In this document: positions 1 through 10,977 of the stretch, piece by piece | Layout of the letters: every line of letters starts with the position of its first letter | How positions within the stretch are numbered: position 1 is the stretch's first letter | Origin: Nyssa sinensis | Lineage: Eukaryota > Streptophyta > Magnoliopsida > Cornales > Nyssaceae | Assembly (NCBI GenBank): GCA_008638375.1 | Contig: CM018035.1 | Coordinates: 5,515,077 to 5,579,076 of the forward strand | DNA length: 64,000 nt | Direction: 5' to 3' | The notes under the pieces: generated by a model | Database searches by the model: none | The model's input: the letters and a program-made list of their open reading frames with translations, nothing else | What the model was told of the DNA's origin: nothing | Translations under genes and position numbers: made by a program

Positions 1-884
1 TTATCCATCACAAGAACAATGACATTTCCACAATATTGTTCTTATTGTTAAAGAGCTAATAGAATGGCTGTGGCTAGCTAATTAAATGACTCTCATGTAT
101 TAGGGCAAAATTTATCATAATCAAGTGATTGGCATACAAATTCAAATCGGAAAACAGACTCTCCGTTTGTGGAAATAATGCTGCATATATTTAATTTTTT
201 CAAATCTTACAAAAATAAGAGTCTTGTGCACTGAATTGACCTTTTATTTCCTTTTTCTTTTTCCCTTCTCTCTTTGGGGACTAGATATGTCCACCTACTA
301 CCCTAATTTTTTGAACTGCACATCAGTATGCCTTTGAACGAATGGATATGATGATCAAGAACTATATGGAACCAAACACATTATCAAAGAAATGCCACTA
401 CCAAATTACATTTATTTAACCCTAATCATGCAATCTTTCACAGCTCTAATTCACCATAAATTAATCCCATTTTTTTTATTAAATTTGAAATCTTCAAGAG
501 CAATTTTAGCCTCTAGTTTGGACATCATTCATCATCTTTTAATGATAAGGACTAAGAATACTTCTAGTATATTTAATGGCTTCATTTTATAATTATATTG
601 CTGTACATGTCTACATGACTTATAAGATAATTTTACTCACTTATGGAAAACCAGTTTTAAGAAAGCAAGATCTATTAGATTAGGTAGTTTTAAATATAGT
701 GTGTTGCAATATGAATGTGACTAGATCTTACCCTGGAGTCTTACTTAGAAAGATTCTAAATATATGAATGTGTTAACCCTTTTTTTTTTTATACAACGAT
801 GTGGAGGGAGGTGAATCGAACTCTCACACCACACCACTTGGATAGAACATAGGTCCTATGTTAAGACTTTTGATATGGCAATAC

Positions 885-916
<32 letters not shown>

Positions 917-2551
917 TTATGTGGTTTTAAGTTGTAACTAGTGATATTTTCAAGTAACTAAATAATATATGCACAAAAGGATTTTATTAAAAGTAAATTT
1001 TTATGGATTTAAATGTAAGTAAAGTTGATTCTAGTTAATTTTTTCAGTAGTTAAAGATTACATTTTTTAAAGGGTTAGTCTAGTTTCCACCTAAATCTTT
1101 ATTATTAGAGGCAGTATCTATATATATATGGTGATTTTGCATATGCACCCAATTAATTCAGGGTCATTTTCTTTCTAAAAGGGAGAAAATATATCATCTT
1201 CTCTCATCACCTTTGCCACCAAATTAAAGGCTACATTTTCTAAACAATAGAGTAGTAGCTAGCTAGTAGTTTATATGACATATCGTTGAATTTATGATTT
1301 GTGTTAATGTTAGGTAAGCTTCCACAATGACAAGATATGATGAATGAAGTTTCCTCTCCAATCACTTAATTGTGTGCCTAGGAATCAGTTTCCACTGTAG
1401 TCAACATATTTATGTATATATCTAATCATCTACAAGACTGTTAGATATGATAGTTTTAATAGGATCTCTATTCCCCACCTCTTTTTTTCCTATCATATTT
1501 CCTTAGAAAATAATTCATTGACATTTGATGGAGAAGTGATAACTATCTTTTAAGATTTCATACGTACCTCTCTCTTTGGCTTAGGTTTTTAGAGAGTTCT
1601 TTTCCTCCATTAATGAGAAATGTAAGTGACAAGGAAAATTAAAGAGTTATTACTTAGTGTTGGAATATAAAAATTTTCGCGTGAAATGCAGTTGAAATGG
1701 GTTATAATGCAACCCCAAGGTAGCTCAACGGAAGAAATTAGAAGACAAAGTTTCTGATTCAATACTTCACAAGTATACCTGAAGACAAGTTTTCGGTTTA
1801 CGATCTGATCATGTGACCGGAGATTGTTGTTGATGGATTTAATTCCGGGTTAACAAAAAAAATAATGGAGTATATCAGAAAAATAATGAAGATTGTGCAA
1901 TACACAAGTGGGTTGAGGTGGGTTTGGTTGCTCTCTTTTTAAATACATCCAACATATACACAAGTGTACTAACTGTCAAAACATTGCTTTCAAGATTCAA
2001 TCATCAATAATTTTCCTACCAATAAAATCAATTCTTAAACTAAGAGAGAGTCACAAATTAAGAAATGTTAAGCATATGATTAGCATTGTAATCTAAAGAA
2101 CTAGTAAACAAAAGCTAATTTTTAAAGTAAGTACAAAACTTGGGGAGTTTTCATGGGAGACATCCAAAACGACTTTAGAAAAGTAAAAAAAAAACACAGT
2201 GGAAGTGTTCTGGAAATCACTAGAGAATAAATTTTGGAGTGCTTGATTTACAAGTTTTTTTTTACTGTATTGATGGAATCACAACTGTCTTTCCATACTT
2301 GCTTTTCCTATTTTGACTCCAAACCATTTTCACACTAAATTTGCTTTTCCAAAATACTTCTTTTCAGAAGCCAAAACCAAATTTAATTAGTTTAAATCTT
2401 TTACTGGGCATTATTTTTTTTTTCAAAAGTTATCAAAATGAAATCAAATACATACATACATATATATATATATATAAATTTGCATCATATCACCAAAATC
2501 CACACCATTTGATCCATAGCTACAATATGTTGCACATTCACACGTGATAAT

Positions 2552-2721
2552 ATTTTATAGAGAAACCAATTACACATTAAGAATTTTTCAACCAAGCTAT
2601 TGATCAATACCTATTAGCCTATATAGCTAGTTAAAATTTTTATAGAGAAACCAATTACACATTAAGAATTTTTCAACCAAGCTATTGATCAATACCTATT
2701 AGCCTATATAGCTAGTTAAAA
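2552..2721. repeat. Perfect 85-bp tandem duplication
   Basis: Two head-to-tail 85-bp copies (2552-2636 and 2637-2721) read identically base for base. Perfect identity in noncoding DNA points to a very recent duplication or an assembly or replication-slippage product. It overlaps no gene. Confidence 0.9.
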
Positions 2722-3894
2722 TTTTTAAATCATTCCAATTTTTTTTTTTTGGGTTTCCGTTAAAATTGACAAAATATTAAATTTAAAGCGTGGACAACGT
2801 GCCGGATTTTATATCCAAGTGTCTGTTTTGAAGAACACTTAGCACTAATTCAAATTATTAATAATTAAATTGCACTTATCTCAAACACTCTTCCTTTTTT
2901 TAATAAAGAGTACAGTTAGTTTCAATAGACTTGACAACTCCAAGACTCACTAAGTTTAAAAAAAAATAAAAATCTAATATTATATTATATTAATCCATGA
3001 ATTGATAAGCACTTACTGGAAAAATTAGATAGGTTCAAGGGCAATTAGTTTTGATTTAAATTAGAACTAAACTATGAATCTAATTTCTTTCTTCTTTTTC
3101 TTTCTTTTTTTTAAAAAAAAAAACTATAGACATTAGAGTCATTTGACAAACACCTGTGTCTAAACTGGAACAACATTTTATCCAAGGGAAGACTCTTGTC
3201 TCTGTTTTGGTACACTGGCATGTAAGAAGTCCACATGTGCAGAATAATCTCAACCGAAGGCCAATAGGAGTGTTACACGTTTGAATAAAAGACGAAGATT
3301 GTCGTCGGGAAGTGGGAAAAATAGTGGGGACACGACAAGTGGCCGACAAGTAGATGGGGGAGGCTGATGTGAAGAGGGGTCCTTAAAATGCTCCCATAGT
3401 GCTGTCCTGTGGTGAGTTTTATAACTTTATGAATTATTAACAGTATATATATAGATATAGATATATATATATATAAAACATAATATAATTTTTGTTTAAA
3501 GTAAGCCCCTTGAGATAAGCATCATTTTTAACATACATTAATGAAAAGGAAAAGAGGGATTGAGGAAATGAAATAATTGGGTATGAGTGCTCTGTGTCTT
3601 TTGAATCACATTAGCTTGTCCAATGAAGAAGAAAGGAAAAAAAAACCTACATGATTCCTTTGTTGGGTTTGGCTTGCTTTGTCTAATCAAGTTGGACCCA
3701 AATCTCTTGATAGATTTCTTTGTCTGTATATCTTGTGTGGATCATTTGAAAGAAGTTTGAAGAGAAAGTCACTGGCTTTTCCATCACTATCTTTTCATCC
3801 CACATAGAAAAATCGAAAAGGATTTCAATTACCACTCAAACATGACTACTTATATCTCCTCTCCACTTCTAAAAGTCACACTCAAATCCATAAC

Positions 3895-3895
<1 letters not shown>

Positions 3896-3965
<70 letters not shown>
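3896..3965. repeat. Compound (CT)n-(CA)n microsatellite
   Basis: About 27 CT dinucleotides are followed directly by several CA units. The minus-strand open frame across this tract, a run of alternating Arg-Glu, is an artefact of the repeat. Confidence 0.95.
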
Positions 3966-4175
3966 TTTAGTACTCTTTAGAATGACCAAGAATTTAGTGT
4001 TTATATTAATTTGAACCAACCTTTCAAATTTGGAAAATAGATCTAACATTTGTTCAATATTTAGTATTTTTTTCTTCAATTTTTTTGTAAATAAATTCAA
4101 ACGTATCCAATTTTTGAAACCATAGCGTTAACAAATCAACTTACTTTAATACGAAGCAAAGAACAAGAAAAAAAT

Positions 4176-4670
4176 TAAGGTAAATTATACTGATCTCTCA
4201 TGAAATTTTTAACAATTACAAAAACTTTTCCTAGTGTTTTTGAAATGACATTAACTTCCCATGTTTTATTAACCAATTACAAACACCTCTTATCTGGCCC
4301 AAATTTGTTTTAGAATAACAAAAATGCTGCTTTCATTTAATTTTTTTGTATTTTTTCAATTTCATCATTTTTTAAAAACTTTTTTAAAAGAAGTTTTTCA
4401 TTTTATATAAAAATAAGTTTAAGATAAATAATTCATATTTTTTTAGCTAAAGAATATTTTAATTAATATTTATTTAAAAATTAGAAAAAAAATTGGTGAA
4501 AATTTTTAAAATTGCAAAATAATAATAATGAATGTGGCAATTTTGTAATTTTGAAAAAAAGAATTTATTAGAAGGGAAGTATTTGTAATTTGTCAATAAA
4601 AATAATAAAAATCAGTGTCATTTTAAAAAACTTAAATTAAATCTTTATAATTATCAAAATCTACATAACG
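4176..4670. mobile_element. Foldback MITE-like element, family shared with 46061-46579
   Basis: The left arm starts near 4178 with GGTAAATTATACTGATC. The arm ending near 4670 is an imperfect inverted copy, matching blocks such as ATGACATTAACTTCCC against the reverse complement of its right-arm counterpart. The arms are roughly 100 bp and the centre is AT-rich. The same arm sequence occurs in the element at 46061-46579, and half-arms occur near 19860-19960 and 35795-35880. I see no coding capacity. The exact ends and target duplication could not be fixed by eye. Confidence 0.55.
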
Positions 4671-6253
4671 AGTTCCAAAAAAATTAAAAATGAGCTTTGT
4701 TCACCCTCTGGGCTCTTAGCTTTGCCACTTGGATGGACAAGTATCCAATATACCACATTGAATATGCCAAAAGTGGATAAAAACTTTTATAAAAGGAGAT
4801 GATATCATATCAGGAAAATCATTTTTGGTTCCTACAGTTGATTGACTCCTCTTGTCAACTTCACCAATGGCAATGGAGAAGAGAAAGAAAAGAAAAAGGT
4901 GTTCCATTACTAATAGTACTGCAAAACTATAGTATTTTAATTTATTTTTTTTCAACTGGCCCTTTTTTCTGTATTAAATGGCAATAATCATCATACACTT
5001 GTATTTTTTAAGATGCCAATAATGGCATTTTTTCATATTCTTCGAGGGAGGGATGTGAAGTTTCTTTGGAATCATTCAGTTGTTTCTTAGTCAGCAAGCA
5101 TATTTTGAAATTTTAGTTTGAATTAAGTTTTATGAAATGTCAATTACTCAATTTTATTGCGTTCAGGGTAATAAGTAAGTTGACTTAAAAAAACATATTA
5201 TCAATTCAAAAACATCGAATTCAATAATCTTGTAACATATAAAGACTCTCTCTCTCTCACACACACACACACAAACAAAACACCCCCACAAGAAAAGGGA
5301 ATCCAGCTCTCCAGGCCTCGGGCAAAATAGGGACAGTGAAGGAATCAAATCAAGAATACTACAAATCCAACTTGTGTTTTGCTTCAAGAACTATTAACTC
5401 TCTCTGTTTTCCCCCATTGGATTCAAAAGCATCAAGCATGAGTTTTGACCTGTAAGTTCTAACTAGAACCCAATTAAGTGGTGGGGTCCCACACCTTGGA
5501 GTGCGCATGCATGTAGTTTTTTCTTCATTAATTAGCAATTTAGCACAAGTAAATACCAGTATGGATAAAAGAAAAAGGTACCAAAAGGTCCAAAACCCCA
5601 TTGACAATTAAAAAAAAAGAAAAAGCATCGAGAAATTGCTCAAACAGACAGTACTTCAGTGACATTAACTGTTTATTTTTATAAGAAAGGATAAGATTCA
5701 GTCACTGCATAAACAAGAGAATGAGAGTTATTAGAGATTTTAAACATCGGGTCTAACAACTGACTAGGTTTTAAATAAATTTTAAAAGAAAACCATGAAG
5801 AAATTAACAGTTTGCTTGCAATGAAGTGGAAGAAAATCTAAAGCCCCCACCACCATCACCAAGAACACCCATATATTCACATCTTTACTTGGGTCAACCA
5901 GTGTATTGTTATCCATAGACTTTTTCTTCTTTTTTATTGCTGAGAGAATATGATTCACCAGGGCAGGACTATTACGTCAACGCATTAATACAATATGAAT
6001 CAAATAATCAGTAAAAACAAGTACTAGCTAACTAGTAGGCTGGTGAAGAGTCTGGATGCTCAATGTGACTCAAATCATTCCATTGTCTTTCATGGCATCA
6101 AAATTTATATTTACTCAAAAAAAAAAAAAAAACCATCTAACATAAGATCATTTTGTTTTCAGGGAATTTAAAATGAGATATGTTCTCTATATTGATAATG
6201 GAATAATTTCATGCAATATGAGAAATTATTTTATGAACTTACTTGTCACGTGC

Positions 6254-7763
6254 TGTTAGACCCTTTTACACTTGACACGGCGGCTTGGGGCATGGGGAGG
6301 CATGTCCGGCCTTGGTGGCATTGGCATGGGCATGAGGGAGGCATACTATGCCTTGGAATAACATTCAGACTTGGAATGTTATTCAAGTGCGGAAAGTTAT
6401 TCGGGACTTGGAATCTTATTCAAGAGTAGAATGAAATTCGGAAGTGGGAATGACTTTCCAGAGATGGGATATCTCAAAAATATTCTAAGTATTGGAGGGA
6501 TACTTAGACGTTTAAGAGTTGGTGCAGCCGGTGGCTTGTGAGCAGTTTGGTGCATGGCTGCCTTTGGCAAGGCAGATGCACACAGGGGGAAGAACTGATG
6601 TTGCAAGTGGTTGTATCCACTCCTGTCAGGTGGACAAATTGTCATTTGACATATATAGGGGGGAGTACCTCCTCGAAGCGCCCATGGGCGAGTGGCCTAT
6701 GCGGCTAAGGAAGACCAAGGCGTGTGGGGGCATGGCTTGGCAACGAGGGCAATACGGAAGCTTGGGTTGGGTCAAGTGGTGCGTGGGTGCAAGACGGACT
6801 GCATATGGCCGTGTCCTTGAGTGTGGGCTCAGGGCTGGCAGTTGTGGCGCAAGGCAGTTACAGAGCAGTTGCGCGGGGCAGTTGCTGGGCGCAAGGCAGT
6901 TGCACAAGGCAGTTGCTGAGCAGTTGCGCAGAGCAGTTGCTGGGCGCAAGGCGGTTGCGCAAGGCGGTTGCGCAAGGCAGTTGCGGGGCAGTTGCAAGGC
7001 AGTTGCACAAGGCAGTTGCGGCGCAGGGCAGTTGCTGGGCGCAAGGCAGTTGCGGCGCAGAGCAGTTGTGCAAGGCAGTTGCGGGGCAGTTGCTGGGCGC
7101 AAGGCAGTTGCGGGCTGACAGAGGGCGCAAGGCAACTGCCTGCTATGCTGGCATGATCCAATGGCTCACATTGTGTGCGACAATGGATGCATGGATCCTC
7201 ACAGGTGGCACGCTGATCCAAGGGCCCTTATTGTGTGCGGCAAAATGAGGCACGGATCCTCACAGGTGGTGCGTATCCAAGGCTTCAGATAAGCCCTAGC
7301 AGTTGGGGCGCAACTGCACAGCACAGGTGGCAACCTGTGACAAACCCTAGCAGTTGGGGGCAACTGCATGCCATGTGCATGTCACATGGAGTGGTTGAGA
7401 TCTCTGCCTATATAAAGGGGGCAAGGTCTCTTGTATTAGAGACAGAAGTGTATAGAGAGGTATACACAAGGGGTGTGGACGAATCTGTGAGGGAGAGTCT
7501 ATTTTTGTAGCCTTTGGGCAAGTCCTTTGTATTCATATGAGTATATAGTGAATAAAGGGTTGGGAAGAGTTTCCTGTAAAGGGCTGTGTTCTCTGTGTGT
7601 GTCTCTATTCGTGTTTGCAATTGAATTGTGTCGACTCAACGGTGGTGGAATCCTATTCTAGGGGTTCTGTTTCCTTTGGGGGTTGTGTGGTTGGCTGGTC
7701 AAGGCAGGGGTCTTGACGCCGCACAGGGGCAAAAATTTGGGCGAAAAAGTTGACCCTGTGACA
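6254..7763 (+). repeat. 5' LTR of the gag-only element
   Basis: This LTR is 1510 bp and runs TG...CA. It carries a TATA box (CTATATAAAG, about 7408-7417) and a polyadenylation hexamer AATAAA at 7551-7556, giving a plausible U3-R-U5 order with transcription starting about 30 bp after the TATA. The middle (about 6838-7130) is a minisatellite built on GGCAGTTGC / GGGCAGTTGCTGGGCGCAAG motifs. It is longer here than in the 3' LTR, which explains the 43-bp length difference. Confidence 0.93.
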
Positions 7764-7765
7764 AT

Positions 7766-7777
7766 TGGTATCAGAGC
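7766..7777 (+). other. Primer-binding site (initiator tRNA-Met)
   Basis: TGGTATCAGAGC lies two bases after the 5' LTR and complements the 3' end of plant initiator-methionine tRNA. It primes minus-strand DNA synthesis in many plant LTR retrotransposons. Confidence 0.93.
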
Positions 7778-7792
7778 CAGGTTGTGACGACC

Positions 7793-8926
7793 ATGGCTGG
7801 TGGCGCTGCGGGTGAGGCACTACGAGAACGGGTTACTAGACTCGAAGATTTCGTCGGGGCTCCTTTGACAGACGGGGCATCATCTCTTGCTGTTCAGTGC
7901 GAACAAATTGCACTGGAAGTGGAGGAGTTGAAGGTGAGACTGCAGGACTGCATCTCTGACTTTAGTGGTCGGCTGAACGACATGCTCAGTGATGTGGGTG
8001 CGCTGGCAGACTCAACGAAGGACTCTCTGCGCGGCATAGAGAAGGAGATGGGTCTGATCAAACGGGCCATGCATCAGACTGGCGGGCAGGATGGTGCAAG
8101 GAAGGTCAAGGTGCCAGAACCGAAGGCATTCAACGGTGTTCGGAGTGCCAAGGACCTTGAGAACTTTCTATGGGACATGGAGCAGTACTTCACTGCTGCC
8201 CATATTCCTGATGGTGAACGGGTCACCATGACCAGCATGTACTTGGCTGGTGACGCCAAGCTTTGGTGGCGTACTCGCGCGGCAGACGAGGGACGGCCGG
8301 AGATCAGAGTTTGGGCAGATCTGAAGAAGGAACTCAAGGAGCAGTTTCTTCCTGCCAACTCGAGTTGGGTGGCTCGAGATGCACTGCGACGACTCAAGCA
8401 CACCGGGACAGTGCGTGAGTATGTCAAAACATTCAGTTCGTTGATGCTGGATGTGAAGAACATGTCTGAGGAAGACAGGCTGTTCAATTTCATGTCGGGG
8501 CTGCAAGGATGGGCTCAGGCAGAACTGAGAAGAAGAGGAGTTCGAGATCTCCCCAGTGCCGTGGCAGCAGCAGACAGTTTGGTGGACTTGTCACTTGACA
8601 AATCCAACTCTACCACCGGCAAGCCCAAGAAGTTTGACAAGTCTTCGGGCAAGGCCAAGGAGGGTGGGACAGAGGCGGAGAAGGGCAAGGACAAGGGCAA
8701 AGCAGAGGCAGCAGACCAAAAGAAGCCGTGGGCTGGTGGCTGTTTCATTTGCAAGGGACCACACCGGATGAAGGACTGTCCAGCAAGGGAAAAGCTTGCT
8801 GCCCTGGTTCGTGAGAACTCTGATGAGGGGTCATCAGAGTCGGATGATGGTGCTGCCGTTCAAATGAACCCGATGGTGCTGTTGAACTGCATTCAGGTCG
8901 AGAAAGACCTGCACTTAGGGGAGTGA
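7793..8926 (+). CDS. Retrotransposon Gag polyprotein (Ty3/gypsy type)
   Basis: This intact 377-residue reading frame starts at the first ATG after the primer-binding site, in good context (GACGACCATGG). The N-terminus (about 10-100) is acidic and helical, probably coiled coil. Residues about 125-270 match the retrotransposon Gag capsid-like domain, including the patterns AGDAKLWWRT, WADLKKELKEQFLP and VREYVKTFSSLML. A Lys/Glu/Gly-rich linker follows. Then comes a zinc knuckle, CFICKGPHRMKDC (C317, C320, H324, C329), of the CX2CX3HX4C form rather than the classic CX2CX4HX4C. Gag would package element RNA into virus-like particles in the cytoplasm. No stop or frameshift interrupts it, and no pol follows in any frame. 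The combination of intact gag and absent pol suggests gag is retained as useful to the element. Confidence 0.93.
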   Translation: MAGGAAGEALRERVTRLEDFVGAPLTDGASSLAVQCEQIALEVEELKVRLQDCISDFSGRLNDMLSDVGALADSTKDSLRGIEKEMGLIKRAMHQTGGQDGARKVKVPEPKAFNGVRSAKDLENFLWDMEQYFTAAHIPDGERVTMTSMYLAGDAKLWWRTRAADEGRPEIRVWADLKKELKEQFLPANSSWVARDALRRLKHTGTVREYVKTFSSLMLDVKNMSEEDRLFNFMSGLQGWAQAELRRRGVRDLPSAVAAADSLVDLSLDKSNSTTGKPKKFDKSSGKAKEGGTEAEKGKDKGKAEAADQKKPWAGGCFICKGPHRMKDCPAREKLAALVRENSDEGSSESDDGAAVQMNPMVLLNCIQVEKDLHLGE

Positions 8927-9505
8927 AGGGTTGCGGCAGAGGGTGTGTTGGCCATGGGAAAGGCCCTCACGACCCTTAACTACCAACAAGGGGCTCTGTT
9001 GGTGGAAATTTCCCAAGAACTTGTTCAGAAGCAGTGGCTGTAGCGGTGCAGTGGGGCTTGAACAAGTGCAGTGCTGTGGTTGACAGACGTGTCCGAGGCA
9101 GCAATGGTGAGACAGTGACGGCTGTTGGAGCTTGGGGAGGGACCAAGCATGGTCATGGACAGTGCATGTCCGTGGCAATCTGTTAAGAGCAGGGGGATGC
9201 TTGAGACAGTGGCCAACTCTGTGGCAGAAGTAACCAGGAGGGTTCTTCAACAAATGCTCAGACTTGGAAGTCATAGGCGGTGAGCGCTTGTGGCATGGTG
9301 GCTGCGAGGAGTCAGAACAGTGGGTGTTCGTGATAGCAGTTACAGTTGATAAAGGCGGTGGGCTTTGATGTGTTCAAGGTTCAGTGCGGCATGGTGCTGT
9401 TTGGGGCCATTTGTAGGCGCAGCATTGGTACAGTTCTCCAAGTGCAGTGAGAGTAGCCTTGGAATAATCCGATGAGGGCATCGGACTCTTCAAGTGGGGG
9501 TGGTT
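8927..9505 (+). other. Noncoding spacer of the element, ending in a polypurine tract
   Basis: These 579 bp separate the gag stop from the 3' LTR. I looked for the YVDD, DDE-type and RNase H motifs of pol in all frames and saw none. The polypurine tract AAGTGGGGGTGG lies at 9492-9503, just before the LTR, and would prime plus-strand synthesis. The rest may hold packaging signals or degenerate remains of pol. Confidence 0.7.
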
Positions 9506-10972
9506 TGTTAGACCCTTTTACACTTGACACGGCGGCTTGGGGCATGGGGAGGCATGTCCGGCCTTGGTGGCATTGGCATGGGCATGAGGGAGGCATGCTA
9601 TGCCTTGGAATAACATTCAGACTTGGAATGTTATTCAAGTGCGGAAAGTTATTCGGGACTTGGAATCTTATTCAAGAGTAGAATGAAATTCGGAAGTGGG
9701 AATGACTTTCCAGAGATGGGATATCTCAAAAATATTCTAAGTATTGGAGGGATACTTAGACGTTTAAGAGTTGGTGCAGCCGGTGGCTTGTGAGCAGTTT
9801 GGTGCATGGCTGCCTTTGGCAAGGCAGATGCACACAGGGGGAAGAACTGATGTTGCAAGTGGTTGTATCCACTCCTGTCAGGTGGACAAATTGTCATTTG
9901 ACATATATAGGGGGGAGTACCTCCTCGAAGCGCCCATGGGCGAGTGGCCTATGCGGCTAAGGAAGACCAAGGCGTGTGGGGGCATGGCTTGGCAACGAGG
10001 GAAATACGGAAGCTTGGGTTGGGTCAAGTGGTGCGTGGGTGCAAGACGGACTGCATATGGCCGTGTCCTTGAGTGTGGGCTCAGGGCTGGCAGTTGTGGC
10101 GCAAGGCAGTTACAGAGCAGTTGCGCGGGGTAGTTGCTGAGCAGTTGCGCAGAGCAGTTGCTGGGCGCAAGGCGGTTGCGCCAGGCAGTTGCGGGGCAGT
10201 TGCAGTGCAGTTGCACAAGGCAGTTGCGGCGCAGGGCAGTTGCTGGGCGCAAGGCAGTTGCGGCGCAGAGCAGTTGTGCAAGGCAGTTGCGGGGCAGTTG
10301 CTGGGCGCAAGGCAGTTGCGGGCTGACAGAGGGCGCAAGGCAACTGCTTGCTATGCTGGCATGATCCAATGGCTCACATTGTGTGCGACAATGGATGCAT
10401 GGATCCTCACAGGTGGCACGCTGATCCAAGGGCCCTTATTGTGTGCGGCAAAGTGAGGCACGGATCCTCACAGGTGGCGTGTATCCAAGGCTTCAGATAA
10501 GCCCTAGCAGTTGGGGCGCAACTGCACAGCACAGGTGGCAGCCTGTGACAAACCCTAGCAGTTGGGGGCAACTGCATGCCATGTGCATGTCACATGGAGC
10601 GGTTGAGATCTGTGCCTATATAAAGGGGGCAAGGTCTCTTGTATTAAGAGACAGAAGTGTATAGAGAGGTATACACAAGGGGTGTGGACGAATCTGTGAG
10701 GGAGAGTCTATTTTTGTAGCCTTTGGGCAAGTCCTTTGTATTCATATGAGTATATAGTGAATAAAGGGTTGGGAAGAGTTTCCTGTAAAGGGCTGTGTTC
10801 TCTGTGTGTGTCTCTATTCGTGTTTGCAATTGAATTGTGTCGACTCAACGGTGGTGGAATCCTATTCTAGGGGTTCTGTTTCCTTTGGGGGTTGTGTGGT
10901 TGGCTGGTCAAGGCAGGGGTCTTGACGCCGCACAGGGGCAAAAATTTGGGCAAAAAAGTTGACCCTGTGACA
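9506..10972 (+). repeat. 3' LTR of the gag-only element
   Basis: This 1467-bp copy of the 5' LTR has TATA at 10616-10625 and AATAAA at 10760-10765. Differences from the 5' copy include single substitutions (for example GGCAATACGG versus GGAAATACGG), a 1-bp indel near 10650, and a shorter minisatellite (about 10088-10340). It ends with ...CTGTGACA followed by the CGTGC duplication. Confidence 0.93.
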
Positions 10973-10977
10973 CGTGC

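Larger units (their letters stand above)
1..6253. other. AT-rich intergenic region, no gene recognised
   Basis: No open frame here resembles a protein: those present are short, biased and made of homopolymer, AT or CT tracts. The stretch holds microsatellites (AT runs near 890-915, 2460-2477 and 3443-3475), a perfect 85-bp tandem duplication, a foldback MITE and a long CT/CA microsatellite, listed separately. A less AT-rich patch at about 3160-3420 shows no coding pattern and could be regulatory DNA of a gene outside the window. Confidence 0.6.
6254..10972 (+). mobile_element. Gag-only non-autonomous LTR retrotransposon (TR-GAG type)
   Basis: This is a complete 4719-bp element flanked by the 5-bp target duplication CGTGC (6249-6253 and 10973-10977). 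The 5' LTR is 6254-7763 and the 3' LTR is 9506-10972. Both begin TGTTAGACCC and end CTGTGACA. A primer-binding site complementary to initiator-Met tRNA follows the 5' LTR, and a G-rich polypurine tract precedes the 3' LTR. Between them lies one intact gag gene and about 580 bp of noncoding DNA, with no protease, integrase, reverse transcriptase or RNase H. By hand alignment the LTRs differ at about a dozen substitutions plus length changes in their internal minisatellite, so insertion is recent. This matches terminal-repeat retrotransposons with GAG (TR-GAG); mobility would need pol from a related Ty3/gypsy element. Confidence 0.93.

Noticed and set aside
3882..4100. Minus-strand ORF with an Arg-Glu run
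   Set aside because: It is encoded by the CT/GA microsatellite; no conserved protein text.
6519..7248. Several long open frames on both strands over the LTR minisatellite
   Set aside because: They arise from a repeat unit lacking stops in any frame; the peptides are low-complexity Ala/Gln/Cys/Arg strings and recur in the 3' LTR.
8074..9274. Minus-strand open frames across gag and its spacer
   Set aside because: They are antisense shadows of a GC-rich coding region; the plus-strand Gag explains the sequence.
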